DNA from: Luidia sarsii
Lineage: Eukaryota > Echinodermata > Asteroidea > Paxillosida > Luidiidae
Assembly (NCBI GenBank): GCA_949987565.1
Contig: OX465103.1
Coordinates: 27,058,835 to 27,122,834, forward strand
Direction of reading: 5' to 3'
DNA: 64,000 nucleotides
Position numbers and translations under genes: made by a program. Below the pieces are notes generated by a model that saw only the letters and a list, made by a program, of their open reading frames with translations, did not search any database and had not been told where the DNA came from. Shown piece by piece: positions 1-12,669 of the stretch (the first letter of the stretch is position 1; each line of letters opens with the position of its first letter).

Positions 1-333
1 GCATTGACTGGCAAACTGATTTGTTAAATTGTGACTTTTTGTCTCTGACTGTGGGAAGGATGGGGCGTTCCAATTGTCACTTTGATTAGTGGAAGGACTA
101 ATCACTGATGTGTCAGGGCTCTCTCTCAAAGTCAGAACGACAAGAATAGAGTCAGGATAGGAAGGGATTGAAGTGATTTGATACAGATGACAGATAATGG
201 AAGAAGGAGGGAAGGCAGTACGCCAGTACGTAGATAGTAAGGGAGGTCAAAGTGAAGATCAAGCGGTAGAAAGTGGATCAAAGAGCTCTTGCTAGGATCA
301 AAATATCAGGTCCTTTCACTTTTTTAAGACTTA

Positions 334-605
334 AGTGATATACAAAAATGTAGCAAACTGCTTACTGACTAAAATTACCAAAATGCAAATCTAAAATTTA
401 GTGGGCCTGACGTTTCGATCCTAGCAGAACCTTTCTCAAAGGCACTCTGCGTTTCGATCCTAGCAGGACCTTTCTCAAAGGCACTCTGCCTTTGAGAAAG
501 GTCCTGCTAGGATCGAAACGTCAGGCCCACTAGATTTTTTAAGACTTGCATTTTCCAGGTCATTCTAGTCAACCAGTAGTTTGCAACTTTGCTTTTGTAA
601 TTAAT
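334..605. mobile_element. family-A foldback element
   Basis: Long inverted repeat: GTGGGCCTGACGTTTCGATC on the left and GATCGAAACGTCAGGCCCAC on the right, around a centre of CTTTCTCAAAGGCACTCTGC. Outer arms TGCAAACTGCTTACTGACTA-like. No coding capacity. It lies in the RhoA intron upstream of 2312. Confidence 0.85.
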
Positions 606-2311
606 TCACTATTTCAATCAAACTCCTTCTTTTAGCTTTCATTTAGTAAGTCAGCTGAAACTGAAAGTGCATCATTTTTTTTGGTTTAGGAATTAGTAAG
701 GAATTAGGCCCTTTGGACTTTAAATCTGTCATTTTAATCTTTTGGTGTTTTCAAAATGAATGATGTTTTTCTGTCTGCTGTCCAGTCTGAGTTTCTGAGG
801 GGTGTTATTCATAGTTAGTCCCACTGTGGTTTATCCCAATTGAACCAGAAGTGAAAGAGGATTTTTTTCACAGGATTGACCACACCCACGGCCCTGCATA
901 TAAAAGCTGCCAATTAAAAGCCTCACTAGTGACATATGCTTGTCCCTCTACCACTATCAAAGAGAGTTTATTCTGATTTTCTGGCAACAGTAATAATAAG
1001 TTACAAATGGACTGGGTTTTTTTTCAAACGGCTCCTGGACACATAGAAAGTTAGCCAAAATTTGACTTTCTTCCCTTATTTTTAATTAAAGTTTTATTCC
1101 TTTGTTGCCACACTCTTGAATATATATATATATTTTTTTTAGAGTTTTAGGCCTAATAATATAAATTAGACTAGAAAAAAATGATATTTTGTCTGATAAG
1201 AACTTAAAGCATGATTAGATAGTGCTATTCATTTATACAGTATCAATTTGTTTGTTATTTTAAGATGATATTTGAAACATAAATCAAAACTGTACAAAAC
1301 TATGAGTGCAAAACTATTCTTTCAAATCTAAATTATAACCAGATTGTAAATCAATGAATAGATATCAAGGCAAACACTGAAAACTTGTCCACCAACAAGT
1401 GGAATTAAATGGGAATCAATACTAGAGTGGCAGTTTTTGTTTTACAAAATCCAATTTTTACCCACGAGAGTTGCTATACCTTTACAGTGCCTGTACTGCA
1501 TGGATGGCCATGTTGGTGGCTTGGCTTGGCTTGACTACCATATACCATGACTGTACTGAGGAAATGCCATCTGCATTGTATTGTCACTGAGTGAAATCCT
1601 GGGAGGGAGTGAACCCCTGTTGACTTCACAGCTCCACAACTGATGACTCACTGTGTATTCATGTGTCTCTAATGATTGTATGGGCTGAGGTGATCCAGTG
1701 GGTTTTGTGTGTGGGTGGATTTCCCACACCACTGATCTGGGACCAGACTGTTTGGATGTACATTTTTTGTACATGCACACTGGCTGGATCAACTGGGCTT
1801 TCCTCAACTGAAAAATCATGCATTCCAACACGCCCAACTGTTTTTGAAGGACAGGGGAGCCAGATGCTAGACACAAAACCTTGAGAAAACAAATAAGCAA
1901 GCAGGAAGACACCCCCCCCCCCAACAAAATTCAGGACCACAGATGGGACTTCTTTCATTACTTTGGGAGGGGGAAGGGATGGGCGTGCAAGTTGCAACCA
2001 AAGATAAAAACAACTGAACTATTGCAGATTTACTAGCCATGAGGTGCTAATTTTGCACAATTTTTCAATATAATACCCTTGCGATGGATACCTGATGAAT
2101 CCTGTAAACGTTGGAGAAATCGCCTTAAAATTGTTTAGATTTACCTCACATTAAGAACACTTGAAAATGAATGAAGAAACGATAGCATAGCATAATTATG
2201 TCTTTTTTAGAAATAAAAAGGGAGGTTTTTATTGCTGGGAACCTTTATAATTTGTTATGGTTGAAAACCCCCCCCCTGAAAGATTACCTGTTTTTCTTTT
2301 CTTTGTGACAG

Positions 2312-2461
2312 GTTGAGCTTGCGCTGTGGGATACAGCTGGCCAAGAGGACTACGATCGTCTTCGTCCCCTATCGTATCCAGACACCGATGTCATACTTAT
2401 GTGCTTCTCCATTGACAACCCCGACAGTTTAGAAAACATCTCCGAAAAGTGGACACCAGAG
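2312..2461 (+). CDS. RHOA: RhoA-type small GTPase, internal coding exon (residues about 53-102)
   Basis: This 50-codon exon has an AG acceptor ending at 2311 and a GTGAGA donor starting at 2462, phase 0 at both ends. The translation opens with [20 protein letters not shown] and ends KWTPE. It carries the G3 motif DTAGQ with the catalytic Gln (position 63 in RhoA numbering) and the switch II region that contacts GEFs, GAPs and effectors. The exon limits match those of vertebrate RhoA, as I remember the protein. Rho GTPases cycle between GDP and GTP at the plasma membrane and control actin and myosin. The first 52 residues (P-loop, switch I) are not in the window; I saw no matching exon in 1-2311, so they lie further left. 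RhoB/RhoC-type proteins are near-identical here, so the assignment is to the RhoA/B/C group. Confidence 0.95.
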
Positions 2462-5400
2462 GTGAGAGAGGCAAAAGAAAGAAATGGCTCGTTACTTTTT
2501 CAATTTGACGAGCACTTTGTGTGAGCACTGTTTATGTCAAAGCATAGAGCAAGGAAAGTAGGGTATGAAAAGAGATGATTGATTGAAGAGTAGTGACATT
2601 TTTATTCCGCTCCTGAGCAGAATTATCACCATAAATTCTGCTTTCTTCCTCCATTCTTCCGTCAGAAAATTCATTTCTTTTCTATTAGTTAAATAACTGC
2701 ATTAACTAATCAGGGTAACTCACACTGAAAACCACAACTCTAACTATACATATAGATACCTCAATAACCGCTCACTAATGAATGAATCCAGATTTTATTC
2801 AGAAAATCCAGATTTTATTAAAAAAAAAAAAAACCCAAAAATCTCTTCTAGCCTCCAAATAAAACCTCACTTTCCACTGCCCCAGAGTTTGAATCTGGTC
2901 CTTCTGTTCAATTAACTCCGACACTTACTGAACCTTAAATATAAGAAATACTGCAACTACTGTCTTCTGAGGGGTGAGGGCAATGGAGACAAGAGTAAGC
3001 ACACAGGCCCATCCCAGTGTCCTGATTAATTTTGTTCATTTTCTTGCAAAATATCATTGTTATCACTGGTGCAACACCGTGGGGAATAATGGGGGGAAGT
3101 TAGTGTCTGTGGTGAGAACTGACAGAAGAGACACGGATCCTGAGAAATAACGAAGGCACGTGTGAGTCACTTACAGGCCGACACTGGGAGCTTCATCAAG
3201 GGCGGGGACTGGGGCATTCTCAGCCCCTCTTAGGTCACGAAAGCAAAATAGACACTCCACTTAAGATCTCACAAAGGGATTAACGACGGAAAGTGGTGCT
3301 ATTAGACGGAAGGTTTGAGTCTAACACACCCTGGCAGAAACCTTGGTGAGAAACCTGCTCATTCGGACCAGTTGACAGAAATTTAATAAAAACTTATAAA
3401 TCCCTCTTGTAGTGGTTCAGCTTTTGAAAGAAAGTCAAAATCGTAGCGCTTGATACAGTGGCCTTTTGGAATGTTGAAATTGAATTAGATCTCCGGGACG
3501 AGCCGCACACAAAACAACCCAGACAAGATACAGTAACTGGGGTTTCCTGCTGCTCTGAAAAAAAAGAAAACAAAATGAAAACCTGTCTTGGGTCTTTGGC
3601 CTGCCTGCACGATGGAGAGACACTCTCTTGGGATGGGTGTGGTGTCTCAGCTCCTTGGTAGCAGGGGGGTAGGCCCGTGACTGGGCCACTCTTGACTAGG
3701 CGTGCCCGGTTAAGCCCTTAAGGTTGGTTGGTTGGACAGGCGGCCAGTGTCTGGCTTTTGTTTCGGGCGTTGCTGTTGCAACTAAGCCAGCTGAAGGGGG
3801 AAGGGGAGAGGGGGTCACGTCAGTTGTCAGACCCTATACCAGCCGAGCGCTTTATCAAGAGAGCAAATGTTTCCTTAGGAGTGGCGGGTTTGCTCACTAA
3901 AAGTCGGAAAATCTTGCTCCGTGCTGTTTAATTGCTCATTAATTAGAATGGGGACTTCATTTCCAGTCGCGCTTTTTTCTTGAAAGGCGGAATGGCAAGG
4001 TTGATACTTCAAAGCCGTCTCCAGTGAATTGGCATCTGCTTTGGCCCAACCAGACACAACCCCCCCCTCCCCAGTCATCCCCGAGAGGCGGGTTGTCTTG
4101 ACACGTTTCGAGCAAAGCCTGTCATTTCCTCTTTCCTCGCATGCCTCACCCGAGGGAGTCCTCCTCATGAGGACTGTCCATCCGGAGGGACGCACCAAGC
4201 TGCCATGAGCTCGCCACAGTAGTGGGCTCAGTTAGACCCAAGGAGGTATACGGCCAGGGCATGGGTCTAGCATGGGGCTCTAATACTGCAAATTCGACCA
4301 AGCAAATTTCAAAACCGCTCCTGATATGAGCTGCTTTAGCCGCGTTTCCACTGGACTTATTTTGGTCAAAGTAACCGGGACGATGGTTACTTTTCCCATT
4401 CTAAGTCCAGTGGAGACGGCCCAGTTAAATTTCCTCTCGGTTACTTTGACCGGCCAAGTGCCAACCTCTGCCCAGTAAAGTTGACAAGGAAAGTTTTGCC
4501 GAGCCAATTAGTCCAGTGGAAACGCACCACTCAGTAAAACGTGACTCGGTAAAAAAAAACCACATCCAGTCTATGACGTAACACTTACATGCAAAAGTAT
4601 TGATTAAGTTCTTCATAGAACACATGCATATTCAGTTGTGCAGTAGACTTATTGCGCACCCATTTAGAGTTACATTCCCCTTGTACAGGTACTATTGGAC
4701 TTGGAGCCCCAAATATACATGACCGTAACTCCCACAGCTTTTAGAAATCCATGTGTGCTACATGGTCTCAGACAGTTGTTATGACACCTCGGTGTGAAAA
4801 TGGGAGTCGCCGGTACAAAATCCTTCCGACCCTTGAGCTGCCTGTATTTTCTTCACTTCATACAAGCAGGCAATCGTGGAAAGTACTCATGTACCGTACA
4901 GTCTTAACTGCACATACGACTATAGGAATTAAGAAGGCTGAAACCTCATTGAATCTCCATCCATGAACCCTCTTTATTTACAGTTTTGTTTTCTTCAGTC
5001 CGTCCGAATGCATAGAAAATGTGAAAACACCCCCAAATAAACGTTAGTCAGGGCTTATCTATAAATAAACATGTCATTGTACCTGTTTGAACTTGCCATT
5101 GCCTGGCTGATAAATCATGCGGCTGGATTGATGAAAAAAATGATCCTCAAATTGAATTGAGCCGGATATTCATTCTGTGCTAAAGAAAATGTCGGGGATG
5201 ACTGAAGGGCAGTTATGCGAGTGTCAATTCCTGGGGAAGCATTTTTGGGCATTGTCTGACAAGTCTGCTCAACTAAAGTTATGAGAAGAACTGCAGGGAA
5301 TGGGATGCAATGGGTGGTTTTGGTAGTGATCCTGAAAGTTTTTTACATTCCAATCTCCTCCTTTCAACAATAGCCGGCCCAATCTACCTTGGGTCAAACA

Positions 5401-6447
5401 ATTGTGATCCGCCCCCCCCCACCCCCCCCCCCCCAAAAAAAAAAAAAAAAAAATCCACTGGCCCAGTGCTGACATACAGGTGTGTACATGTACAATTCCA
5501 TGTGCATGGAATGTGAAACAGAAATAAACAACAATGAGTCATGATTGATAGAGTAGAATGGACAAAACCAGAATCAGTTCCGTGACAGGTCATGGCGACG
5601 ACTGGGAAACAAACAATGGGCTCTGACATTCCTCCAATGCCTTTACATTGTGCACCTGTCAGGATCCTGTAGTGTACACAGGCTGATGTCTTTATTACCC
5701 ATGGCAAAGCAAACACCTTTCTTGCGAATTCTGGTGTACCAAACCAGAGAGGGGGCAGTGTATCTTTTGATCCCAATCTGCAATTTAGTAATATGCAAAA
5801 TATATCACAAGCTGCTTTATTACTGACCAGACTACAGGGTGCCATTGACAGATATCTGGCCTTGGGGCCTGACTGAGGATGAACTTCTAGACTACTATGA
5901 AACCGGTGTAGCGGTCTGATCTGGGTCCCATGCTCAGATGAGACCGTTACCATATATGGATAAAAACGACATGTGCAGTGCATTATTGTAGTTGTCCATT
6001 TTGAAGACCGCGCTGAGTCGATACGGCCATTGGCAATGCAGCGCTTTCAGGCACGTTCGTTGACCCGTAGTTATTTACAACGCTTAGTACGGAGCCTAGT
6101 AACTAGGCCTGTAACTTGGAGTTTTACATTGGGGAAGAAATGCTACAGTTGTTCCGCCGTTATGAGGGTTCATCGATTGGCTTCATACAATCAAAAGCAA
6201 AATATAGTTTTACAAACTGTTCGTTTGCGGATAATCATAAACAACATTCACATGAAGGGCATCCCCAGGTGCTTGGTTCACTGACTCATCTGAGCACGCT
6301 GAGCAGCTGAGAACGTTGCTGTAACGTGCTGAGGTGAGCCAGTCATGTCAGCACGGGGGCCCGTCTGAGATCGTTACACCGGAGCCCCCCTTCCCCTCCT
6401 GCATTCATTTCATAGGACCCTTCTCTCCTTCCTCCTCTTGGCTCCAG

Positions 6448-6720
6448 GTGAGGCACTTCTGTCCCAGCGTGCCGGTCATCCTGGTGGGCAACAAGAAGGA
6501 TCTGCGGAACGACGAGGCCACCCGGCACGAGCTGGCTCGCATGAAGCAGGAACCGGTCAAGACGGAGGAGGGCCGGCAGATGAAGGACAAGATCAACGCC
6601 GTGGCCTACCTGGAGTGCTCGGCCAAGTCCATGGATGGGGTGCGGGAGGTCTTTGACACGGCCACCCGCGCCGCCCTCATGACCAAGAAGCCAAAGCGTA
6701 GACGCTGCAGGATCTTCTAG
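6448..6720 (+). CDS. RHOA: RhoA-type small GTPase, last coding exon with CAAX box
   Basis: This 90-codon terminal exon follows a TCCAG acceptor and ends in TAG at 6718-6720. With the exon at 2312-2461 and the missing 52 residues it gives a 192-residue protein, against 193 for vertebrate RhoA. It contains the G4 base-recognition motif NKKDL (residues 117-121), the Rho-specific insert (about 122-137) and the G5 motif CSAKS. A polybasic tail (KKPKRRR) is followed by the prenylation box CRIF. The CAAX end is unusual: an Arg follows the Cys and the last residue is Phe, where RhoA proteins usually have Leu. Codon use is strongly GC-rich, unlike the preceding exon. The 3986-base intron between the exons contains poly-C/poly-A tracts and AT-rich unique sequence but no other gene I can support. 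Confidence 0.95.
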   Translation: MRHFCPSVPVILVGNKKDLRNDEATRHELARMKQEPVKTEEGRQMKDKINAVAYLECSAKSMDGVREVFDTATRAALMTKKPKRRRCRIF

Positions 6721-6834
6721 GCTCGGGCCGAGGAGCACTTCTTTCCCTCCTTCAGTCTCCCTTCTTTGTTTCCTTTCTTCGTCCCCCTTTTTTGCTTTTT
6801 CACCGGCCACTCTTGCTGGATGCAGCATTAGAGA

Positions 6835-7010
6835 AGATTCGAAGGTTTGCACGGTAAACATACCAAGTGGAAGGTTTGAGACAATGGGCAGAGTACACAC
6901 TGTCCAAAAACGTTGAGATGAAGGCTCTTTTCAGAACCACACACAATCACAAAGGTGATATTTTATATATGGTGTCACCACAAACCTTCCACTTGGATTT
7001 ACCACAGGAC
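6835..7010. mobile_element. family-B foldback element in the RhoA 3'UTR
   Basis: Left arm GAAGGTTTGCACGGTAAACA with CCAAGTGGAAGGTTTGAGAC; right arm GTGTCACCACAAACCTTCCA. The middle has GGCTCTTTTCAGAACCACAC, the family-B signature. Confidence 0.75.
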
Positions 7011-7204
7011 CACAGGACAACAGAGTGACCTGCAATATGCAACTCTTTGAAGATTTACAGGGTCCAACATTCCAAACTTTGAAGGACATTGTGATCTTCA
7101 AAAGGAATTTCTAAATAGCAGAATGCGGCCTAGCTTTCCGTCCTAGCAGGTTCTTTCCCACATGCAAGTGTAAACTTTTCCCAAAGTTTATAATGAGACC
7201 TGGG

Positions 7205-7345
7205 CTGGATTTCACAATGCATCATAACTCAACTTACGATGGATAACCCGTCGTAACTTTCTACAGGCTGTATGGTTGTCTGTGCATCACTCATCGTGTT
7301 GCGATTGGTCGTAAGTTACGGTGGGTTTCATGAAATCGACCACTG
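7205..7345. repeat. foldback element, related to 15855-15920
   Basis: GGATTTCACAATGCATCATA with CTTACGATGGATAACCCG at the left, CGTAAGTTACGGTGGGTTTC at the right. The segment at 15855-15920 is an inverted partial copy. RhoA 3'UTR region. Confidence 0.65.
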
Positions 7346-8913
7346 GATTGAGTCAGCTTTTCACTTCTGAGACTAACCTTATCAAAAAATTGCAAAATCT
7401 TGTGAAAATTGTCAGATTTGTATCGCAACTTCAGGTGTTATTACCATTTGTTTGAATGGTCTCATTGAGAGTGGTGTGTGGTTGTTGTGGTTGTTGTTGT
7501 TGTTGTTTACTTGAGTGCGGAGTGACACCTGATAGGATGTCACCAAGGCCAAACAGTGACGGCCTTTGGGCATGGTCTGCCAGGAATGTGGCTTGGTGGG
7601 GTATCCATCCCTCCCAAGTCCCACCAGGGTTGTCTAGCCCAGTCAGGTGTGACTCAGCCTGTAGTCATCAGGGTCAGCTGTGGCAGACCTCTATGGGCAG
7701 ACCAGCCCCCATGATCCACTGTGTTTTGCACAGTAGGTGTCTCATTGGACTTCATTTGCCAAACTGCTGCCACTTTGCTGTAGAATGACACAATTTAAAT
7801 GGCAATGTAAGGCAAACTAATGCCCCTGTTAAGTTTCTGCAACTTTGCTAACAGGGTGACAGTGGTCGCAGAAACATCCATTGTAACTGAACAGTCGCCA
7901 CAATGTGACATTTTACTGGCCAGTCGCGTCAAACAATCATTCCGTCAGTGTAAAAAAAAGTCCAGAAGCAGAATGACTTTCCAAGCTGTTGTTGTGGCCC
8001 TGGAGGTGAAAGTCAAATGGAAACACATCCTAAGGCTGAAGAGGCAACTTGGTAAAGCCTTGATTTGAAGCCATCCTGAGAAGTTGCTGTAAGACATCTT
8101 AAACGTTATTTTTTGTTACCACAATGCTGCAATTTCAGGATCAGTAGTCAGCATCATTCTCTGCTGTGTCCTGCTGCTTGAGCAGGTTTCCTTTCTTGGT
8201 AATCGCTCCGTCCTTGTCTGTCTTGAGCTCTTTCTTTTATCCTTTGATTGCTTCATTATTCACTTCCTTCCCCTTGGCCTTCTCCTTCACGCCGACCAGG
8301 GCAAAACCTCATTGAATTCTTCCTTCTAGTCGTTCCTCGGCATCTTTCCATGGATGCATCATGCTGCAAAAAAAGACGTTGCTTTCCAGCGTACAAAGAA
8401 TATCCTCAAATTAATTTAAATGAGAAAAGGGCAAAGGACTAAATTGCATAAGTTGTTGAATTCTGTTGTTGATTTGAAAATAAGTGATTATCAGAGTTGT
8501 ACAAATTAATATGCGCATCCGGTGCTGTTTCTTAATGACTGTAACCAAGTAAGCATGATTTGACCTTTGACATTGCTTAGTCCAGGCCATGTTTGGTTCC
8601 GCAAAATGTTTACACAGAAAGCAATTGTGCCATTGTATTTTCCTAAGCCATAAGTTTTGTATTGTAAATAACCAATATATTTTGTAAAATAAGCTTTGTA
8701 TATTTTGTGTATGACTTTGAATTTTATTATGTAAGTGTTACAGTGAACCATGGACTCAAGTCATTGTGATAAAGCTGTTATGAAGGACTTGTGATGTTTT
8801 AAGGGGGAAACTAAAACATTTTTTTAATACTTTTTTTTAAAGTGCAATATGGTGTTTATTTTAAAACAACATTGCAGTATTCATATGCAATTCGGGCTGA
8901 TTTCTACAAGCTG

Positions 8914-8919
8914 AATAAA
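8914..8919 (+). terminator. candidate poly(A) signal AATAAA for RhoA
   Basis: The first AATAAA hexamer downstream of the RhoA stop codon is followed by AT-rich and then T-rich sequence. No cDNA evidence is available, and a later signal near 9470-9495 could also be used. Confidence 0.35.
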
Positions 8920-9013
8920 AATTGGTCAATGATTTCATGGAAATGGTATCAATTGGTAAACATTCTTTCTCTACTATGAAGACAAACTGTATTTAGAATG
9001 TAATTCAGTGGAT

Positions 9014-9190
9014 TTTCATTTCAGATTTGAAGGTTTTCATGGTGAGAATAGCAGGAGTAATAGGTTTGCAGTGACACCATGCAAAGTTCTCTTTTGTCAG
9101 TATGAAGATGAACAGAGTACATGTATACTGTTTGAAATGTCGAGTTCCTCCGGTTTTCACAAAAGTGTCACTGCAAACCTATTATTCCTG
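9014..9190. mobile_element. family-B foldback element
   Basis: AGTAATAGGTTTGCAGTGAC on the left and GTCACTGCAAACCTATTATT on the right form the terminal inverted repeat; CGAGTTCCTCCGGTTTTCAC lies in the middle. Just past the RhoA poly(A) signal. Confidence 0.8.
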
Positions 9191-10245
9191 GATTTTAATT
9201 TGTTTTTAAAATCAGCTTTATTGACAGAGAAGTGACATTGAAATGAGAACTTGTTGTGAGAATGCAAAAAGTTGTTTCAAATTCTGTCCTAATGGAGAAA
9301 CAGCACAGGCTCCAAAATGATTAGTCATTTACAATCAGAAGACAAAATGCTGTACAAAAATGGTCAAAACAAATGAGAAACATATGTTCTTGCACTGACA
9401 CAATGAGGTCTATGGAAATTGCGAGTAATATTCGTTTTTTTTTACTAAGAAAAAATAAATGACCAGCAAGTTGAGCATGAGCACACAGGAATAAATGAGG
9501 AATAACTCAAAGTACGCCTTTTTATGAGTAAATAATTTATTCATAAATGTCTTATTAATATACATTCTATTCTGTACACTATCTCTGACATCCCATTATT
9601 TAATTAGTCAATTAAACAACAAACATCAAAACCAGTTGACGATCGCCCATGGCACCTCTATCAACCCATAAATTCAAGTCTATTCAATCTATTGAAAGGA
9701 TTGCAAAATCAAAAGACTATAAATAAATAATATCTTCTTCGGGAAATTAGAATTTCTGATGAAAATTAATACACCCATCATTTTAGTGCAATCCTCTAAA
9801 TATCTTTTTATTTATTTTTTCCACCAATGATCACTTTACAAGGGATTTTAACCCCCCCCCCCCACCCCCCCAAAAAAAGACTACTGGAGTTGTTACGAGA
9901 CATTTTGAAATCAACCTACCGGTAAATTTCTGGCTACCAAATTAAAACAATCTCTCAGATTAGAAAACAATAGAGCGGCTATTGAATTTCTCACAAAAGG
10001 TCTTTGTAGGCCACAAGATTCATGCTATGCTTTTTCATGCTATGTAAGAGGGTAGAGGTAAAGTATGTAGTTCAGTCGTGACATTTTTGTATGATCTACA
10101 TTTTGCCCACCAGAAGAGAAACTATTAAAGTGGCCCATGCAATTACCGTAATCAAAACGAAACATTCAAATTTGGAGCCTTAGGTTTCATAATTTCCCCA
10201 TTGATTTTCAACAGCCTTTTTACTTAAATTGTCCTGTTTCTGAAT

Positions 10246-10485
10246 GATTATGATAAAAAAGGTTATGTATTTTTAATAAGGTCATGCTGTTTTCTGTGTA
10301 GGTCAATCATAGGCATTATGAAAATGTGTGCATATTTAATTAGCACTACCTTATATGGAGGTTTATGATTATGATCAAAAAGGTTATGTATTTTCAATAA
10401 GGTCATGCTGTTTTCTGTGTAGGTCAATCATAGGTCATTATGAAAATGTGTGCATATTTAATTAGCACTACCTTATATGGAGGTA
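10246..10485. repeat. 121-base tandem duplication
   Basis: Two copies, starting at GGTTATG at 10261 and 10382, differ at only a few positions, so the duplication is recent. Intergenic. Confidence 0.92.
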
Positions 10486-10812
10486 ATTGTCGACTTCCCA
10501 TCCAATCGGAAAACAAGAGATTGGTCATATACATAGGTGCACAAAATATTTTCTTTGAAACAAAAATTAAGGTTATGTGGCAAGTGCTGAAATTTGATAG
10601 TGTGAAATTTCACATGATACGATGATTTGCTTGATACGATGATTTGTTTTTACACTGCTCAGTTTCATTTCCTTAAGAGAACAAGGAAATGTGTTCATGA
10701 CGCCAACTGTCCCTACATTCGAGTAAGATGGATGAAGGCACTACTCTGGACATTGGATCACACATCGCCCGTTCTTCAGCAGACTTCAAGCTGCCGCCCG
10801 CCATTCGCAATA

Positions 10813-11070
10813 CAAAAGGTTTGTCAGCCTTGTTCCCAGGGTCTACCAATCACCCTCGCACCCAATAAAGCACAGGCCTAGTATTAGCCAGGTGCAAGCG
10901 CTCAAAGCACCTGGTGCTTATGCAGAGGGGCACTGGACAATGGGCTCAAGGTTTTTGCTTTTGTTTTGTAAAAAAAAGCAAAAGGTTTGTCAGCCTTGGG
11001 TCTGCCAATCACCTCTTTCCCAATAACAGGCCCAGGATCGAGTCAGATGCAAGCACTTTCACATGTTGAC
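10813..11070. repeat. diverged direct repeat, two copies
   Basis: CAAAAGGTTTGTCAGCCTTG begins a roughly 100-base segment at 10813 and again at about 10979; the copies differ by several small indels. Confidence 0.7.
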
Positions 11071-12222
11071 ATCATGCTGACATGTGTAATGTGTATTGGA
11101 CTATAAGCCATCCAGTTTTGAAAAAAAACAACCCCAAAACAAACAACCAAAACCCAAATGGCAATTGGTGAGCTGAAGGGGTGCTGTCCAGAAAGAAAAT
11201 ACCGTCACGAAAATGAGGGAGGAAGAGACAATGCCCCTTTATTCTTCACGTCCTTCTGGGATGTGCTCACTCTCTCCGCTATCCTAATGCAATTTCCTGC
11301 CCCCCCCCCATGGCCATGGCCCATTTGGGTAATTAGCCTGACCTAACCCTGGTAACCTGATCCCTCCGCTGTCAATCTAGCCATCTTCCAAATCCGAGGC
11401 TGGCTTCAGTCTGACTCATGGTCTAGGAGCGAGAGGAGGGAGAGAAGGAGGTGGAGGGGCGCTGATCAAAGTCTCAATTGTCATTGGGTGGGGCAGAGAG
11501 CGAAGGGCCTATCAGAAACACGTCAACATGTCAGAAAGATACGACGTGTTTGTTTTTTTGTTCAAGGATTTAGGATTTAGGATTTAGGATTTAGGCCGTG
11601 TCATCAGCTATCTCACATGGACAGTAGAACTCTCACTTACTCTACTGGTTTGGGTATCGTCGATCCTGAGTATACAATTTTTAGAATCACAGAAATGCAA
11701 AAGACAAAGTCAAGACCTCACTTCACTTTCACCAGGTTAGCTCACAATTTTTTTTTTTTTTTAGAAAATCACTTTCATCACTTACGTTCTCCACAGATAG
11801 CACATTCTGGATTGTATCCTAGTTATTAGTATAAACACAGGGATTATATTTTACATCTTGGTCAACAAAACCATTATCTGATTTTTTTTTTTCATTTACA
11901 TTGACATCTTTCCCCCTAATAATAGTTATTCATTTGTTATTATTTTTTTCACAAAAACTAAACCTGTCCGTGCACCTACTGTTTTCCCCAAATAAAATGT
12001 GTCCACAATTTTTATCCCGGATTTGTTTACGTGTTTGTTTTCTGTGCAGTTTTTGAGGAGTTGCAGTACTGACTACTTTTTTGGGGGGAGAAGTCGGTCA
12101 ACTTAGAGGCCAGTTATTAGGCATGATATTATTTTTACCCTTGGGCCAAACAGACAGTAGAATATCCTCTTAACATTTCAAACTGAATAGACAGAAAAAA
12201 ACGACGAAAGGTCTGTCAATCG

Positions 12223-12228
12223 TTTATT
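12223..12228 (-). terminator. candidate poly(A) signal for MON2
   Basis: On the minus strand this is AATAAA, 442 bases downstream of the MON2 stop codon at 12670. It is the most plausible 3' end for MON2 and leaves about 3.3 kb to the RhoA poly(A) signal. Confidence 0.4.
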
Positions 12229-12669
12229 TTTCCAGAAAAAAGTACTGTTCTTGGACAGTCAAAAAGGTATTTAAAAGCATAGTATGAAAAAATATGTATC
12301 CATAGAAAAGTAATGAACAATAATTGACGTGTGTGTGTGACGTATTTTAAATCAGGGATAAATATCATGTCCAAGTCACAGAGAAACCACCGAAAAAATT
12401 CTTTGAAAGGAAAAAGTTTAGTTATACCTTTGTTTGAATCACAAACTGTGAAGCCTGAAATTCTTATGATGAAATCGTCTAGAGCTAATTGTGTAAGAGA
12501 CGAGAAATCAGGAAGTTCAAAATCAAAAATTTTAACCCAACTATTTCGGTGAGAAATCGCAACTGCATGCCATTTCCTGGTAACATCAACAAACACGTAG
12601 TTAGTCCTCCCAAAATCTATGATACAAATGCTGTGGAGTCAATTTTCCAGGCAAACCCCCACATCCTGC

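Larger units (their letters stand above)
6721..8930 (+). other. RHOA: probable 3'UTR of the RhoA gene
   Basis: No coding signal follows the RhoA stop. The first canonical AATAAA on this strand after the stop is at 8914-8919, giving a 3'UTR of about 2.2 kb if used. The stretch contains a family-B foldback element (about 6835-7010) and a smaller inverted-repeat element (about 7205-7345), so the transcript would carry hairpins. The extent is inferred from the poly(A) signal only. Confidence 0.4.
8931..12222. other. intergenic region between convergent RhoA and MON2
   Basis: I see no gene here. It is AT-rich and holds a family-B foldback (9014-9190), a C/A homopolymer block (about 9851-9880), a 121-base tandem duplication (10246-10485) and a degraded direct repeat of about 100 bases (10813-10912 and 10977-11070). 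The remainder is unremarkable unique sequence. Confidence 0.5.

Noticed and set aside
5384..5983. A 199-codon minus frame
   Set aside because: It lies in the RhoA intron, runs into poly-C/poly-A homopolymers and has no recognisable domain.
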